A stretch of DNA of 64,000 nucleotides from Actinoplanes palleronii (GTDB lineage: Bacteria > Actinomycetota > Actinomycetes > Mycobacteriales > Micromonosporaceae). The DNA lies in assembly GCF_016862315.1 (NCBI RefSeq), contig NZ_BOMS01000122.1:36222-100221 (forward strand), written 5' to 3'. Numbering within the stretch: position 1 is the stretch's first letter; each line of letters begins with the position of its first letter. The notes beneath the pieces were generated by a model that had not been told where the DNA came from, made no database searches, and worked only from the letters and a program-made list of their open reading frames with translations. A program made the translations under genes and the position numbers. Below are positions 1 to 8,125 of the stretch, piece after piece.

Positions 1-366
1 TACCAGTACGCCTGCACCGAGTGCGGTGAGCAGCTCGAAGCCGTGCAGTCTTTCTCCGACCCGGCACTGACCGAATGCCCGAACTGCCAGGGCAAGCTCC
101 GCAAGGTGTTCAACTCGGTCGGCATCGTGTTCAAGGGCTCCGGGTTCTACCGCAACGACTCCCGCTCCAGCAGCGTGAGCACCGAGACCTCCGGCGCCAC
201 CGCCGACGCCGCCCCGAAGAAGTCCGAGAAGTCGGACAGCCCGTCGAGCACCCCGTCGACGAGCAGCCCGGCCCCCGCGGCGGCCGGCAGCTCCAGCGGC
301 AGCTCGTCCAGCTCGTCCAGCAGCAGTTCGTCGTCCTCCGGCGCGAAGACCGCCGCCGCTTCCTGA
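1..366 (+). CDS. FmdB-family zinc-ribbon protein, 5' end outside the window
   Basis: The reading frame is open from the first base, so the N-terminus lies upstream. The visible part has two Cys pairs (CTEC and, 22 residues on, CPNC), the zinc ribbon of the FmdB family, followed by the family signature VGIVFKGSGFYRNDSR. The C-terminal half is low-complexity Ser/Pro/Ala and ends in a run of about 12 serines, probably disordered. FmdB proteins are called putative regulators but their role is unproven. A strong terminator follows directly. A second, shorter FmdB protein lies at 36224-36436. Confidence 0.85.
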   Translation, partial: YQYACTECGEQLEAVQSFSDPALTECPNCQGKLRKVFNSVGIVFKGSGFYRNDSRSSSVSTETSGATADAAPKKSEKSDSPSSTPSTSSPAPAAAGSSSGSSSSSSSSSSSSSGAKTAAAS

Positions 367-372
367 TCCACC

Positions 373-406
373 AGAAAGGGCGTGCCACTCCCGGCACGCC
401 CTTTCT
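373..406 (+). terminator. Intrinsic terminator after the FmdB gene
   Basis: A perfect 14-bp stem (AGAAAGGGCGTGCC with its complement) around a 6-nt loop starts 7 nt after the stop codon, with a short T-tract (CTTTTTG) about 8 nt after the stem. Confidence 0.85.
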
Positions 407-460
407 GCATGCCTTTTTGTCGCCTCCAGCCCACGCGCAAGCACCTCCGCGCCCGGCCCT

Positions 461-520
461 CCACCCCGTGCCCCGCAGTGCCTCGCCGTGCCCCGCCGTG
501 CCTCGCCGTGCCGCTCCGTG
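461..520. repeat. 10-bp degenerate tandem repeat in a non-coding stretch
   Basis: Six decamers end in CCGTG or CAGTG (for example CCTCGCCGTG, CCCCGCCGTG). They lie in the roughly 395-bp gap 367-762, which otherwise holds the terminator and, near its end, the ribosome-binding site of the next gene. I see no convincing gene in the gap; open frames there are by-products of the repeats and GC bias. Confidence 0.6.
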
Positions 521-762
521 CCCGCCGTTCCGGGCCTGCCGCTCCGTGCCCGCCGTGCCCCCCACGTTCCACGCTCCGCGCCAGGTGCCTCGGGCCCGGC
601 TCCTCGCCAGGCCCGCGCCCCGCATCACGCCATCTTGGCCCGTCCGCGCGGCGCCGCGGGGTTTTCCACAGTCCCGGCTCGTCCACAGCCCGCCCGGCGA
701 TCGCACCGGAATCCGCCTAGCTTCCTGCTCGCACACGGCAGACGACGGCGGGAGGGCAGACC

Positions 763-1350
763 ATGAGCCGATCCGGCACACGCAACGAGCGCCTGGACCC
801 GGTGCGCGGCCGCGCACCCACCCGAGGCACCCTGCTCCGGCTCACCGTGATCACAGCTCTGCTGGTCACCGCCGCCGGCCTGCTCTGGCTCCGGCCGACC
901 ACCACACCCTGCGCGCCCCCGGCCCCCTCCACTCCGCCCGGCAAGGCCGCAACCGGCAAGGCCGCAACCGGCGCACACGCCGTCGGCGGCACCACCCCGT
1001 CGCCGGGACCCGCCGCCGGGCAACCCACCCCGGGCAGCCCCGTCTCGGGCACCCCCGTCTCGTCTCAAGAGTCCGCCGGCAAGCCGCCTGTCCCGGACGG
1101 CGCCGTCGGCGTCCCGGTGCGCCTGGCCGACCCCACCGCGCTCGCGCTGACCCACCCCGGCGACCGTGTCGACCTGCTCCGGCTCGACGGCAAGGGCCAC
1201 ACCACCGAGGTGGCAAAGGCCGCGCTCGTCCTCGACGTGTCCGCCGACCCGCTCACCGGCGGCCTGCTGCTGGCCCTCGACCGCGACAAGGCCGCGCTCG
1301 CCGCCGACCCCTCAGGCCCGGGCTTCGCCATCCTGCTCCACCCCAGCTGA
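763..1350 (+). CDS. SAF / RcpC-CpaB-like membrane-anchored protein
   Basis: A 195-aa protein: a short basic cytoplasmic N-terminus, one membrane helix at about residues 26-44 (LLRLTVITALLVTAAGLLWL), a Pro/Ala/Gly/Thr-rich linker to about residue 105, then a C-terminal domain with 'GVPVRLADPTALAL..PGDRVDLL'. That pattern is typical of the SAF/RcpC-type domain of CpaB-like pilus assembly proteins. The ATG is preceded by GGGAGGG at good spacing. Its place after an fmdB gene is common in actinomycetes as I recall. No tad/pilus genes are nearby, so a role in pilus biogenesis is only suggested by the fold. Confidence 0.75.
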   Translation: MSRSGTRNERLDPVRGRAPTRGTLLRLTVITALLVTAAGLLWLRPTTTPCAPPAPSTPPGKAATGKAATGAHAVGGTTPSPGPAAGQPTPGSPVSGTPVSSQESAGKPPVPDGAVGVPVRLADPTALALTHPGDRVDLLRLDGKGHTTEVAKAALVLDVSADPLTGGLLLALDRDKAALAADPSGPGFAILLHPS

Positions 1351-1380
1351 CCGCGCCGCGCCGCACAAAGGCCGCGCCGC

Positions 1381-1425
1381 ACCGCGCAAGGCCGAACCGC
1401 GCAAGGCCGAACCGCGCAAGGCCGC
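1381..1425. repeat. 15-bp tandem repeat, three copies
   Basis: ACCGCGCAAGGCCGA occurs three times head to tail (the last copy ends in C) just after the SAF-protein gene. It lies between that gene and a convergent small gene; function unknown. Confidence 0.7.
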
Positions 1426-1486
1426 GCGGCGATGCCACCCGGCCCCGGGCGTGATCACGGGCGGGTGGTGTCAGGATGTCGCGAGG

Positions 1487-1666
1487 TCAGCCCCAGTGCG
1501 GCGGGCGATCGGCGAGCAGCCGGTCGTCGTTGGAGGAGTCGGCCTCGCCCCATCCACGCTCGGTGTCGTCCTGAGTCTGGTCCGGAAGCAACGGAGCCTC
1601 CTCCGACTCGAAGTCCACCGCGCGCTCGGCGTCGTGATCCCGCTCGGGGCCGTCCAGGATGTCCAC
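1487..1666 (-). CDS. Small acidic conserved-type actinobacterial protein, function unknown
   Basis: A 59-aa, very acidic protein with C-terminal 'TERGWGEADSSNDDRLLADRPPHWG', a pattern I recognise from short uncharacterised actinomycete proteins. I chose the GTG at 1666, which gives MDILDGPERDHD. The frame continues to 1744, but that would overlap the start of the divergent gene at 1731. No known domain, signal peptide or cysteine. The name rests on recall of similar proteins; the function is unknown. Confidence 0.6.
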   Translation of the reverse strand: MDILDGPERDHDAERAVDFESEEAPLLPDQTQDDTERGWGEADSSNDDRLLADRPPHWG

Positions 1667-1730
1667 ACCTAGAAGGGTAAGCCGACATCGCTTCGGCCGT
1701 CTTCCCCCTCCGGCTGTACCGTCGGTGAAC

Positions 1731-2063
1731 GTGAGCTCCCCCACGAGTGGCCCGCCCGGCGACGCGTACTGGCAGCGGCCCGACCCGGACGCCGCATCGC
1801 TCAGCCGGCCGCCCCAGGATCAGCCCGCCACACCCGAGCCGCCGGCGTACCCGGGTCCGCCGCGCACCGACCCGCCGTCGGTGCACTGGCGGCCACCGAC
1901 CATCGCCACACCGCCCGAGCCGCGCCACATGCCGGGTCAGAACATGGACGCCATCGAGGAGGCCGAGGGCTCGGCGCGCACCGTGACGTTCGGGGTGGGC
2001 CTGGTCGCCGGCGCCGTCGCGCTGATCCTGATCTGCCTGCTCTGCGGCCGCGCCCTGTTCTAG
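1731..2063 (+). CDS. Pro-rich tail-anchored small membrane protein, unknown function
   Basis: A 110-aa protein from GTG 1731 (MSSPTSGPPGDAYWQRP); a GTG at 1725 is an alternative. The first 80 residues are Pro-rich and likely disordered. A single hydrophobic helix (about 86-108, VTFGVGLVAGAVALILICLLCGRALF) ends the protein, which fits a tail-anchored membrane protein facing the cytoplasm. No domain recognised. It is divergent from the acidic small protein and convergent with the DUF2231 gene. Confidence 0.65.
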   Translation: MSSPTSGPPGDAYWQRPDPDAASLSRPPQDQPATPEPPAYPGPPRTDPPSVHWRPPTIATPPEPRHMPGQNMDAIEEAEGSARTVTFGVGLVAGAVALILICLLCGRALF

Positions 2064-2083
2064 CCCCGCCGGGCCCAGCACAG

Positions 2084-2124
2084 CAAGGAGCCGCCGGGCA
2101 CAAGACTCGCCCGGCGGCTCCTTG
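2084..2124. terminator. Bidirectional terminator between convergent genes
   Basis: A perfect 16-bp stem (CAAGGAGCCGCCGGGC and its complement) with a 9-nt loop, placed exactly between two convergent stop codons. Confidence 0.85.
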
Positions 2125-2592
2125 TCAGTACGTTCCCCAGACCGCCGTCGCGCCCGAGTCACCCGTCTTGAAGATGTAGTAACCGCTCCCGGCCGCCAGC
2201 GCCAGCGTCAGCACCACGAACGTCACCTGCGCGATCATCGGCAGAGCCTTCCCCCGGAAGGTCAGCGCCACCATGATCAGGCTGACCACGCCGAGGCCCA
2301 GCGCGAACCAGAGCGTCATGGTGCCGAAGTCCATGTGGTTGTCGAGGATCTCCTTGCCCTTGGGCGAGAAGGTCGAGATGCGGCTGTTGTACAGCTCGGT
2401 GCCGGACAGCTTGGCGACGAGCGTGGTGATCGGAGCTACCACGGCGAGCAGCGCGACCGCCCAGCCCAGCCGTGACCGCCACTTGGCGACGAGCGCATAG
2501 ACGACCGCGCCGAGCGCGAGCAGCGGCACAAAAATCACTGCGGCGTGCAGCACGAGAATATGAACCGGCAAGCCGTTGACCTGGTCGAACAC
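2125..2592 (-). CDS. DUF2231-type four-helix membrane protein
   Basis: A 155-aa protein starting at GTG 2592, which has a GAGGAGGAAAA Shine-Dalgarno; the longer in-frame ATG at 2649 lacks one. It begins FDQVNGLPVHILVLHAAVIF, typical of DUF2231 membrane proteins, and has four predicted helices (about residues 11-31, 41-60, 88-108, 119-140). Conserved-looking His residues sit near helix 1 and before helix 3. The family's function is unknown. Confidence 0.75.
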   Translation of the reverse strand: MFDQVNGLPVHILVLHAAVIFVPLLALGAVVYALVAKWRSRLGWAVALLAVVAPITTLVAKLSGTELYNSRISTFSPKGKEILDNHMDFGTMTLWFALGLGVVSLIMVALTFRGKALPMIAQVTFVVLTLALAAGSGYYIFKTGDSGATAVWGTY

Positions 2593-2737
2593 TTTTCCTC
2601 CTCGGTCCGGGGTGATCGCCAGCTTAGAGTTATGTGACGGCGCAAACATCCCCTCGGCCCCACTTACCCCGCGAATCCGATTCCGGTTCAGTCACGGACG
2701 GGTTGGGGAAACCGCCCGGCCGTGCTGTCATGGATAG

Positions 2738-3169
2738 ATGTCCACCGGTGAGGAACTGCTGCGTACGCATGGTCTGCGCGTCACCCGCCCCCGGCTGGCG
2801 GTGCTCGGCGTGCTCAGCGGTGGCGGGCACCTCGAGGTGGACGAGATCGCCCGGCAGGTCCGTGCCCGGCTCGACTCGGTCTCCACCCAGGCGGTCTACG
2901 ACGTGCTGGGTGCGCTGTCCCGGGCCGGCCTGGCCCGCCGGATCGAGCCGGCCGGCAGCTCGGCCCGCTACGAGGCCCGCACCGGCGACAATCATCATCA
3001 CATCGTCTGCCGGGGTTGCGGCGCGATCGCCGACGTCGACTGCACGGTCGGTGAACGCCCCTGTCTGACGCCGGCGGAGTCGCACGGTTTCACCCTGGAC
3101 GAGGCCGAGGTGACCTTCTGGGGCCTGTGCCCGGCCTGCCAGAGCCGCCGCACCACCGACACCGCCTGA
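2738..3169 (+). CDS. Fur-family metalloregulator (FurA-like)
   Basis: A 143-aa repressor of the Fur superfamily. An N-terminal winged helix (about residues 1-80, with VTRPRLAVLGVL and the recognition region SVSTQAVYDVLGAL) is followed by a dimerisation/metal domain with DNHHHIVCRGCG, then VDC and a second CPAC pair. The HHH and two CxxC pairs are the expected metal sites. The sequence resembles the FurA branch, which usually sits before katG and senses peroxide. No katG follows here, so the target genes are elsewhere. Confidence 0.88.
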   Translation: MSTGEELLRTHGLRVTRPRLAVLGVLSGGGHLEVDEIARQVRARLDSVSTQAVYDVLGALSRAGLARRIEPAGSSARYEARTGDNHHHIVCRGCGAIADVDCTVGERPCLTPAESHGFTLDEAEVTFWGLCPACQSRRTTDTA

Positions 3170-3193
3170 CCGCTCGGCTGGTCGTCAAAACCG

Positions 3194-4078
3194 TCAGGAA
3201 TCCGCGCCCAGGTGCTCCACCGCGGCCCACGGCTCCTTCCCGGTCACCCCGGCCCCCGCCGGGCAGGACTTCCGGAAGTCACACCACGCGCACAGCGACC
3301 CCGGATTGGTCGGGAAGGCCTCGTCCGCGTCCCCGCCGGCGGCCACCGCCTTCTCCGCGGCCATGATGTCGGCCGCGGTCTCCTCGGCCCGGCGCACCTG
3401 CCGGGCCAGCGACTCCTCGGTGTGCTCGTGCGCCGCCACCGTCCCGGTCGGCAGGTGGTGCAGCTCGACCCGGTAGCACGGCCGGCGGAACACCCGCTGC
3501 GCCGCGTACGCGTACAGCGCCAGCGCGTGGGACCCGCGGGCGTCGTCGGCGTCCAGCCCGGTCCGCCCGGTCTTGTAGTCGACGATCACCGCCTCCGGGC
3601 CCTCCTCGCCCATCCGCCCGTCGATCCGGTCGGCGCGCCCGTTCAGCGCCAGCACCGAGGTCTTCGCGGCGACCACCCGCTCGACGCCGAGCGGCTCGTC
3701 GGCCGGGTCAAGGGTCGCCGTGTAGGTGTCCAGCCAGCCGAGCGCCCGTTTGTACGCCGCGCGCTCGAGCTCGACGTCGCGATAACCCTCACGGACCCAG
3801 GTGCTCTTGAGCAGCTTCGGCACGGCGTCGCGCTCGCGCCGCTCGACCGGCAACGCGTACCAATTCTTCATCGCGGTGTGCACGCTGGCGCCGAGCGAAT
3901 TGTGCGCCCAGGGCGGGCCCTTGGGCGGCGACGGGCGGTCGACGTAGGAATATCGGTACCGCCGGGGGCAGTCCAGGTATGCCCCGAGCTTGCTCGGGGT
4001 GCAGACGAAGAGGCGCTCGGGCATGCCGGCGAAGCCGAGTTGCTCGGGAACGGCGGCACGGTTCCTGATGGGGGGCAC
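3194..4078 (-). CDS. RecB-family PD-(D/E)XK exonuclease with iron-sulfur cysteines
   Basis: A stand-alone RecB-like nuclease of 294 aa. The N-terminal CTPSKLGAYLDCPRRYRYSY carries the conserved Cys/Arg box. The nuclease core has AVIVDYKTGRTG (Asp and Lys of the PD-(D/E)XK fold), and the C-terminus has CAWCDFRKSC, three Cys that with the N-terminal Cys probably hold a 4Fe-4S cluster as in AddB/Cas4-type nucleases. There is no helicase domain. Homologues usually start near residue 19 (MPERLFVCTPSK), so the true start may be about 4024. Predicted role is DNA end processing or repair. Confidence 0.85.
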   Translation of the reverse strand: MPPIRNRAAVPEQLGFAGMPERLFVCTPSKLGAYLDCPRRYRYSYVDRPSPPKGPPWAHNSLGASVHTAMKNWYALPVERRERDAVPKLLKSTWVREGYRDVELERAAYKRALGWLDTYTATLDPADEPLGVERVVAAKTSVLALNGRADRIDGRMGEEGPEAVIVDYKTGRTGLDADDARGSHALALYAYAAQRVFRRPCYRVELHHLPTGTVAAHEHTEESLARQVRRAEETAADIMAAEKAVAAGGDADEAFPTNPGSLCAWCDFRKSCPAGAGVTGKEPWAAVEHLGADS

Positions 4079-4114
4079 GGGACAATCCTGCCAGCACCCC
4101 CCGACAGAACCGTC

Positions 4115-4732
4115 TCAGAGCCGGGGCGCGTAAAGCTGCACGAAGGCGAAGATGGCGTCCGCGATGAGCTGGACCGCGATCGCCGCGAGCAGCAGGCCGG
4201 CGATCCGGGTGAGCACCTCGATGCCGGCCGGGCGCAGCAGCCGCACGATCAGCCCGGAGAAGCGCAGCACCAGCCAGACCGTGGCCATCACGGCCAGGAC
4301 CGCGCCGCCCAGGATGAGGTATTCGTCGGCGCTGTGCGCCCGCTGCACGAAGAGCATGGTGGCGACGATCGCGCCCGGGCCGGCCAGCAGCGGCGTGCCG
4401 AGCGGGACCAGGGCCACGTTGCTGGTGCCGGCCGCGTCGGTCGGCTCGTCGGTCTTGCCGGTGAGCAGCTGCAGCGCGACGAGCACGAGCAGCAGACCGC
4501 CGGCCGCCTGCAGGGCCGGGAGCTGCACGTGCAGGTAGTCGAGCAGGGTCTGCCCGGCCACCGCGAAGCCGATGATCACACCGAGGGCGAGCAGCACGGC
4601 CTGGGTGCCGGCCCGGTTGCGGGCCTTCGCCGGCATGGCGCCGGTGAGTGCGAGGAACACCGGGACCATGCCGGGGGGATCGACGATCACCAGCAGAGTC
4701 ACGAAGAACTCGCCGAACAGCTTCAGATTCAC
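4115..4732 (-). CDS. MarC-family integral membrane protein
   Basis: A 205-aa protein from a GTG start, with about six hydrophobic helices and the MarC signature near the N-terminus (IVDPPGMVPVFLALTG). MarC (UPF0056) proteins are abundant inner-membrane proteins with no established transport substrate; the old link with multiple antibiotic resistance was not upheld. It lies in a leftward series between the PHP phosphoesterase and the RecB nuclease, with 36-51 bp gaps, so co-transcription is possible. Confidence 0.88.
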   Translation of the reverse strand: MNLKLFGEFFVTLLVIVDPPGMVPVFLALTGAMPAKARNRAGTQAVLLALGVIIGFAVAGQTLLDYLHVQLPALQAAGGLLLVLVALQLLTGKTDEPTDAAGTSNVALVPLGTPLLAGPGAIVATMLFVQRAHSADEYLILGGAVLAVMATVWLVLRFSGLIVRLLRPAGIEVLTRIAGLLLAAIAVQLIADAIFAFVQLYAPRL

Positions 4733-4783
4733 CCGATCAAGGTAGGTGTCCGGGCCGCTCCGCGCAGGCTGGTGCGTCGATAG

Positions 4784-5638
4784 TCACCCGAGCACGGGCA
4801 CACCGGTGGCCGCGGCGACGATTTTGTCGTACACCTCGGGCGCCGTGACGAACGCGCCGAGCTGGACCGTCTTGTGCGTACCGTGAAAGTCGGAGGATCC
4901 GGTGACCACCAGGCCGAGCCGGTCCGCCAGCGCCCGGATCTCTTCCCGCTCCGCGGGGGAATGATCCTCGTGGTCGGCTTCCAGTCCGAAAAGGCCCACA
5001 TCGGCCAGCGCCACGATCAACTCGTCCGGGACCACCCGCCCACGCTTGGTCGCCCGCGGATGCGCGAAGACCGGCACCCCACCGGCCGCACGCACCGCCG
5101 CCACCGCGTCAAAAACATCAAGATCCGCTTTTGGTACGAAGTACCGCGCGCCCAGCCACCTCGACGCGAACGCCTCGGTCACGCTGGTGACCAGTCCGGC
5201 CCGGATCAGCGCCTGCGCGATGTGCGGACGCCCGACCGAACCACCGGCGGCGTACCCGTACACCTCGGTCCAGGTGATCGGCACGCCGTCGGCCCGCAGT
5301 TTCTCCACGATCTTCTCGCCGCGCTGCTCCCGGTCCACGCGCAGCCGTCGCATCGACTCGGCCAGCGCCGGCTCCGCCGGATCGAACAGGTACGCCAGCA
5401 GGTGCAGCGAGATCGACGGCTCCGCCCCGTGCCAGCGGCAGGACAGCTCGGCACCGCGGACCAGGCGCAGACCGTCCGGCCGCGCGGCGGCGGCGTCGGC
5501 CCAGCCACCCGTGGTGTCGTGGTCGGTGATCGCCATGACCTCGAGCCCGGCTTCGGCGCCGGCCCGGACCAGATCGGCCGGGGCCAGCGTGCCGTCGCTG
5601 GCAGTGGAGTGGCAGTGCAGATCGATCCGGCTGCTCAG
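4784..5638 (-). CDS. PHP-domain phosphoesterase (TrpH-like), probable CTG start
   Basis: A 284-aa protein beginning RIDLHCHSTASDGTL, the PHP metal-binding HxH motif. Further metal ligands are ITDHDTTG, GRPHIAQAL, VFAHPRA and a terminal SSDFHG. The family hydrolyses phosphoesters such as nucleoside 3',5'-bisphosphates or short RNAs with divalent metal ions. No ATG, GTG or TTG lies near the conserved N-terminus in this frame. A CTG at 5638 overlaps the stop of the upstream PH-domain gene (CTGA) and would give the expected length, so I place the start there. Translational coupling to the PH-domain protein is likely. Confidence 0.85.
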   Translation of the reverse strand: MSSRIDLHCHSTASDGTLAPADLVRAGAEAGLEVMAITDHDTTGGWADAAAARPDGLRLVRGAELSCRWHGAEPSISLHLLAYLFDPAEPALAESMRRLRVDREQRGEKIVEKLRADGVPITWTEVYGYAAGGSVGRPHIAQALIRAGLVTSVTEAFASRWLGARYFVPKADLDVFDAVAAVRAAGGVPVFAHPRATKRGRVVPDELIVALADVGLFGLEADHEDHSPAEREEIRALADRLGLVVTGSSDFHGTHKTVQLGAFVTAPEVYDKIVAAATGVPVLG

Positions 5639-6450
5639 GCGTCGTCTCCCTCGTCGTCCTTGCCCAGCCGGGCCTCGACCGCCTGCGGCTCGTACATCTC
5701 CTCGACCACGCGGAGATACAGCTCGTTCGGGTTGGGCAGGTGTTTGACCTCGCGCAGCGCCTGGTCCTGACCCGCCGACTCCAGCACGAACGTGCCGTAG
5801 CTGAGCATCCGGCCGAGGGCGGACTGCTCGTACTTCATGTCGGTGACCCGGAGCAGCGGCATCATCGCCACCTTGCGGGTGACGATGCCGTTGACCACCA
5901 TCACCCGTTTGTTGGTCAGGATGAAGCGGTCGAAATACCAGTCGAAGACCTTCCAGGCGACCCAGCTGATCACGCCGAGCCAGATCAGCACGGCGACGGT
6001 GACCATACCGTCCACACCCTGCTTGGTCAGGAAGCCGGCCAGGTAGCCGAGCAGCAGCGTGGCGCCGGCTCCGACACTCAGCGGCAGCGACAGGTGGATC
6101 CAGTGCCGTTTCCACTCACCGCGATAGCGCTCGGTGGGGAACAGATAGCGGGCGACCAGGGTGGTCGGCTCGTCCTCGAGGGGGAGGAAGCGGCGCGGAC
6201 CACCGGAGCGGTCGAGCCCTTCCAGCTCCTCCTCGGTGAAGATCGGAGCCTCGTACTGCTCGGGATCCTCGTAGTCGTCGGCACGCCGTGCACCCTGGGT
6301 GAACCGGGCATCGTCCGGATAGGTCTCGGCTCGTGTCCGACCAGGATCAGTGTCGTCCATGGCCGGGTCCTGAAACCGGAAGTCCTCATCGTCGTCCCGA
6401 GAGCGCCGGGCGCCCTCGCCTCGCGGGTCGCGCGGCTCACCAGGATCCAT
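5635..6450 (-). CDS. Bacterial PH-domain (bPH2) membrane protein
   Basis: A 271-aa protein. Residues 1-110 are acidic and probably disordered. Two membrane helices follow (about 128-148 and 152-174), then a bPH2 domain starting at FDRFILTNKRVMVVNGIVTRKVAMMPLLRVTDM, the hallmark of YdbT-like proteins, and an acidic tail. The PH domain is cytoplasmic, close to the membrane. Its stop overlaps the start of the PHP gene. Molecular function is not established for this family. Confidence 0.85.
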   Translation of the reverse strand: MDPGEPRDPRGEGARRSRDDDEDFRFQDPAMDDTDPGRTRAETYPDDARFTQGARRADDYEDPEQYEAPIFTEEELEGLDRSGGPRRFLPLEDEPTTLVARYLFPTERYRGEWKRHWIHLSLPLSVGAGATLLLGYLAGFLTKQGVDGMVTVAVLIWLGVISWVAWKVFDWYFDRFILTNKRVMVVNGIVTRKVAMMPLLRVTDMKYEQSALGRMLSYGTFVLESAGQDQALREVKHLPNPNELYLRVVEEMYEPQAVEARLGKDDEGDDA

Positions 6451-6459
6451 AGAGAGATG

Positions 6460-6618
6460 CTATGCGACGAGGGAGGTGAAGAAGGTGCCGAAGCCTCGTG
6501 CGATGTCCGCGATCGTGCCTCCGAGTGACTCGAAGACAGCGGCGGCAGATCTCGGGTTGAAGGCGATAAAGAAGATCAAGAACGCAATACCAAGCCAGGT
6601 GAGAACCTTCTTGATCAT
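6460..6618 (-). CDS. 52-aa membrane peptide, conserved-type small actinobacterial protein
   Basis: A short ORF of 53 codons. It starts at ATG 6618 with an excellent AGGAGAAGG ribosome-binding site 6 nt away. The peptide has a basic start (MIKKVLTWLG), one membrane helix (IAFLIFFIAF), the NPRSAAAVFESLG segment and an amphipathic second half ending FFTSLVA. It lies just upstream of the PH-domain gene (9 bp gap), so both are probably one transcript. I recognise the pattern as a recurrent small actinobacterial protein but know no function. Confidence 0.75.
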   Translation of the reverse strand: MIKKVLTWLGIAFLIFFIAFNPRSAAAVFESLGGTIADIARGFGTFFTSLVA

Positions 6619-6754
6619 GGCGGACCTTCTCCTCTGAGGCGGGTGACTAACAGCGCCGCGGCAGTACTGACGGTATCAGCTTCGTCGCTTCGTGTGAACA
6701 AAGTGCCCAGATCGCCGATTGCGGCGGGCGGGTGTTTCACCCTCGAACGAGGGA

Positions 6755-7420
6755 TCACACACGACCGTGCAGATAGGGCGAGGGCGCCCCGAACACCAAC
6801 TCGGGCGGCACTCCCTCGGAGAGGTCGTGCAGGACGACATGCTCCGCGAGGAGATAGCCCGCGCTTGCCGGCCACGCTACCGCATAGAGCCAGATTCCTT
6901 TGGCCTCACTCACGTACGCGCTTCGATCTTCCGGTGACTTGACACACCAGAGTGGAGTCGGGTGACCGCCCACTTTGATCTTCGCGTGCGGGCCGCTCCC
7001 GGCACCCCGCGCGGAGAGCGACTCGGAGAGCAGATAGCCCGGGTCGATGCCGGCGATGCCGGCGAACCGGTTGCCGAGACCGACACCCGGCTGCTCGGCG
7101 ATGAAGACCAGGTCGGCCGGACCACCGCCGAGCGGCTCCGGGCCGCTGCAGGCGACCGTGGTGGCCCGCACCCCGGATCGGTCGTCGCCGGCCCAGCCCA
7201 CCCCGGTGACGGTCCACCCGGGCGGCAACGGCCAGGGAGCCCAGAGCGGCATCCGCTCCGCGCCGGCCGACGCAGATTCCCGCAGCACCGTGCCGACGAT
7301 CTCCGCGCTGATGTGCTCGGCAACGTGGAAAGGCGGAACGTCGCCACAGTCGTCGCAGCGCCAGTTGCTGTGCATCAGGTCCGGCTTGCGGACCTGACCA
7401 GCACATCTGGGGCAACTCAC
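6755..7420 (-). CDS. DUF6758-type protein with N-terminal zinc ribbon
   Basis: A 221-aa protein from GTG 7420, chosen because it places the zinc-ribbon Cys pairs (CPRCAGQV and, 17 residues on, CDDC) right after the start. The rest is soluble and rich in Gly/Pro/Trp (LWAPWPLPPGWTVTGVGWAGDD, GHPTPLWCVKSPEDRSAYVSEAKGIWLYAVAWPASAGYLL). Actinobacterial homologues have sometimes been labelled phosphotransacetylase without support. Function unknown. Confidence 0.75.
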   Translation of the reverse strand: MSCPRCAGQVRKPDLMHSNWRCDDCGDVPPFHVAEHISAEIVGTVLRESASAGAERMPLWAPWPLPPGWTVTGVGWAGDDRSGVRATTVACSGPEPLGGGPADLVFIAEQPGVGLGNRFAGIAGIDPGYLLSESLSARGAGSGPHAKIKVGGHPTPLWCVKSPEDRSAYVSEAKGIWLYAVAWPASAGYLLAEHVVLHDLSEGVPPELVFGAPSPYLHGRV

Positions 7421-7492
7421 AGTGACACCCACACTCCATACCGTGCGGGTCCCGGCAGCCGCCGTCAAGCGGATCGGAAGAACCGCCAAAGG

Positions 7493-8125
7493 TCAAGAGG
7501 GCGGCGGCCCGGCGTGCGCCCGGATCCAGGCGTGCATCGCGATCCCGCTGGCCACCCCGGCGTTGATCGACCGGGTGGAGCCGTACTGGGCGATCGAGAA
7601 CAGCTGCGAGCAGGCACCGCGCGCCGCGTCGGAGAGGCCCGGCCCCTCCTGTCCGAAGAGCAGCACACAGCGCCGGGGCAACGTGACGGTCTCCATCGGC
7701 CGCGAGCCGGGCAGGTTGTCGATGCCGATCACCGGGATCCCGGCGCCGGCCGCCCAGCCCACGAACTCCTCGATCGTCGGGTGGTGCCGGACGTGCTGGT
7801 AGCGATCGGTGACCATGGCGCCGCGCCGGTTCCACTTGCGCAGGCCCACGATGTGCACCTCGGCGGCGAGGAACGCGTTGGCGTTGCGGACCACCGTGCC
7901 GATGTTCAGGTCGTGCTGCCAGTTCTCGATCGCGACGTGGAAGTCGTGACGCCTGGTGTCCAGGTCGGCGATCACCGCGTCGCGGCTCCAGTACCGGTAG
8001 CGGTCCACCACGTTGCGCCGGTCACCGAGTTCCAGCAGCTCGGGGTCGTAGCGGTCGCCGGCCGGTCGCTCGCCCGGCCAGGGGCCCACGCCGACCTCGG
8101 TGGATTCGTCCTCGCCCACGGTCAT
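7493..8125 (-). CDS. SpoU/TrmH-family RNA 2'-O-methyltransferase
   Basis: A 210-aa SPOUT methyltransferase. The three family motifs are present: NIGTVVRNANAF (motif 1), VLLFGQEGPGLS (motif 2) and SIAQYGSTRSINAGVASGIAMHAW (motif 3), forming the trefoil-knot SAM site. The substrate is a ribose in tRNA or rRNA and cannot be assigned from sequence. The first 35 residues (acidic, Pro/Gly-rich) precede the fold. It is divergent from the thioredoxin gene across a 494-bp intergenic region. Confidence 0.9.
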   Translation of the reverse strand: MTVGEDESTEVGVGPWPGERPAGDRYDPELLELGDRRNVVDRYRYWSRDAVIADLDTRRHDFHVAIENWQHDLNIGTVVRNANAFLAAEVHIVGLRKWNRRGAMVTDRYQHVRHHPTIEEFVGWAAGAGIPVIGIDNLPGSRPMETVTLPRRCVLLFGQEGPGLSDAARGACSQLFSIAQYGSTRSINAGVASGIAMHAWIRAHAGPPPS

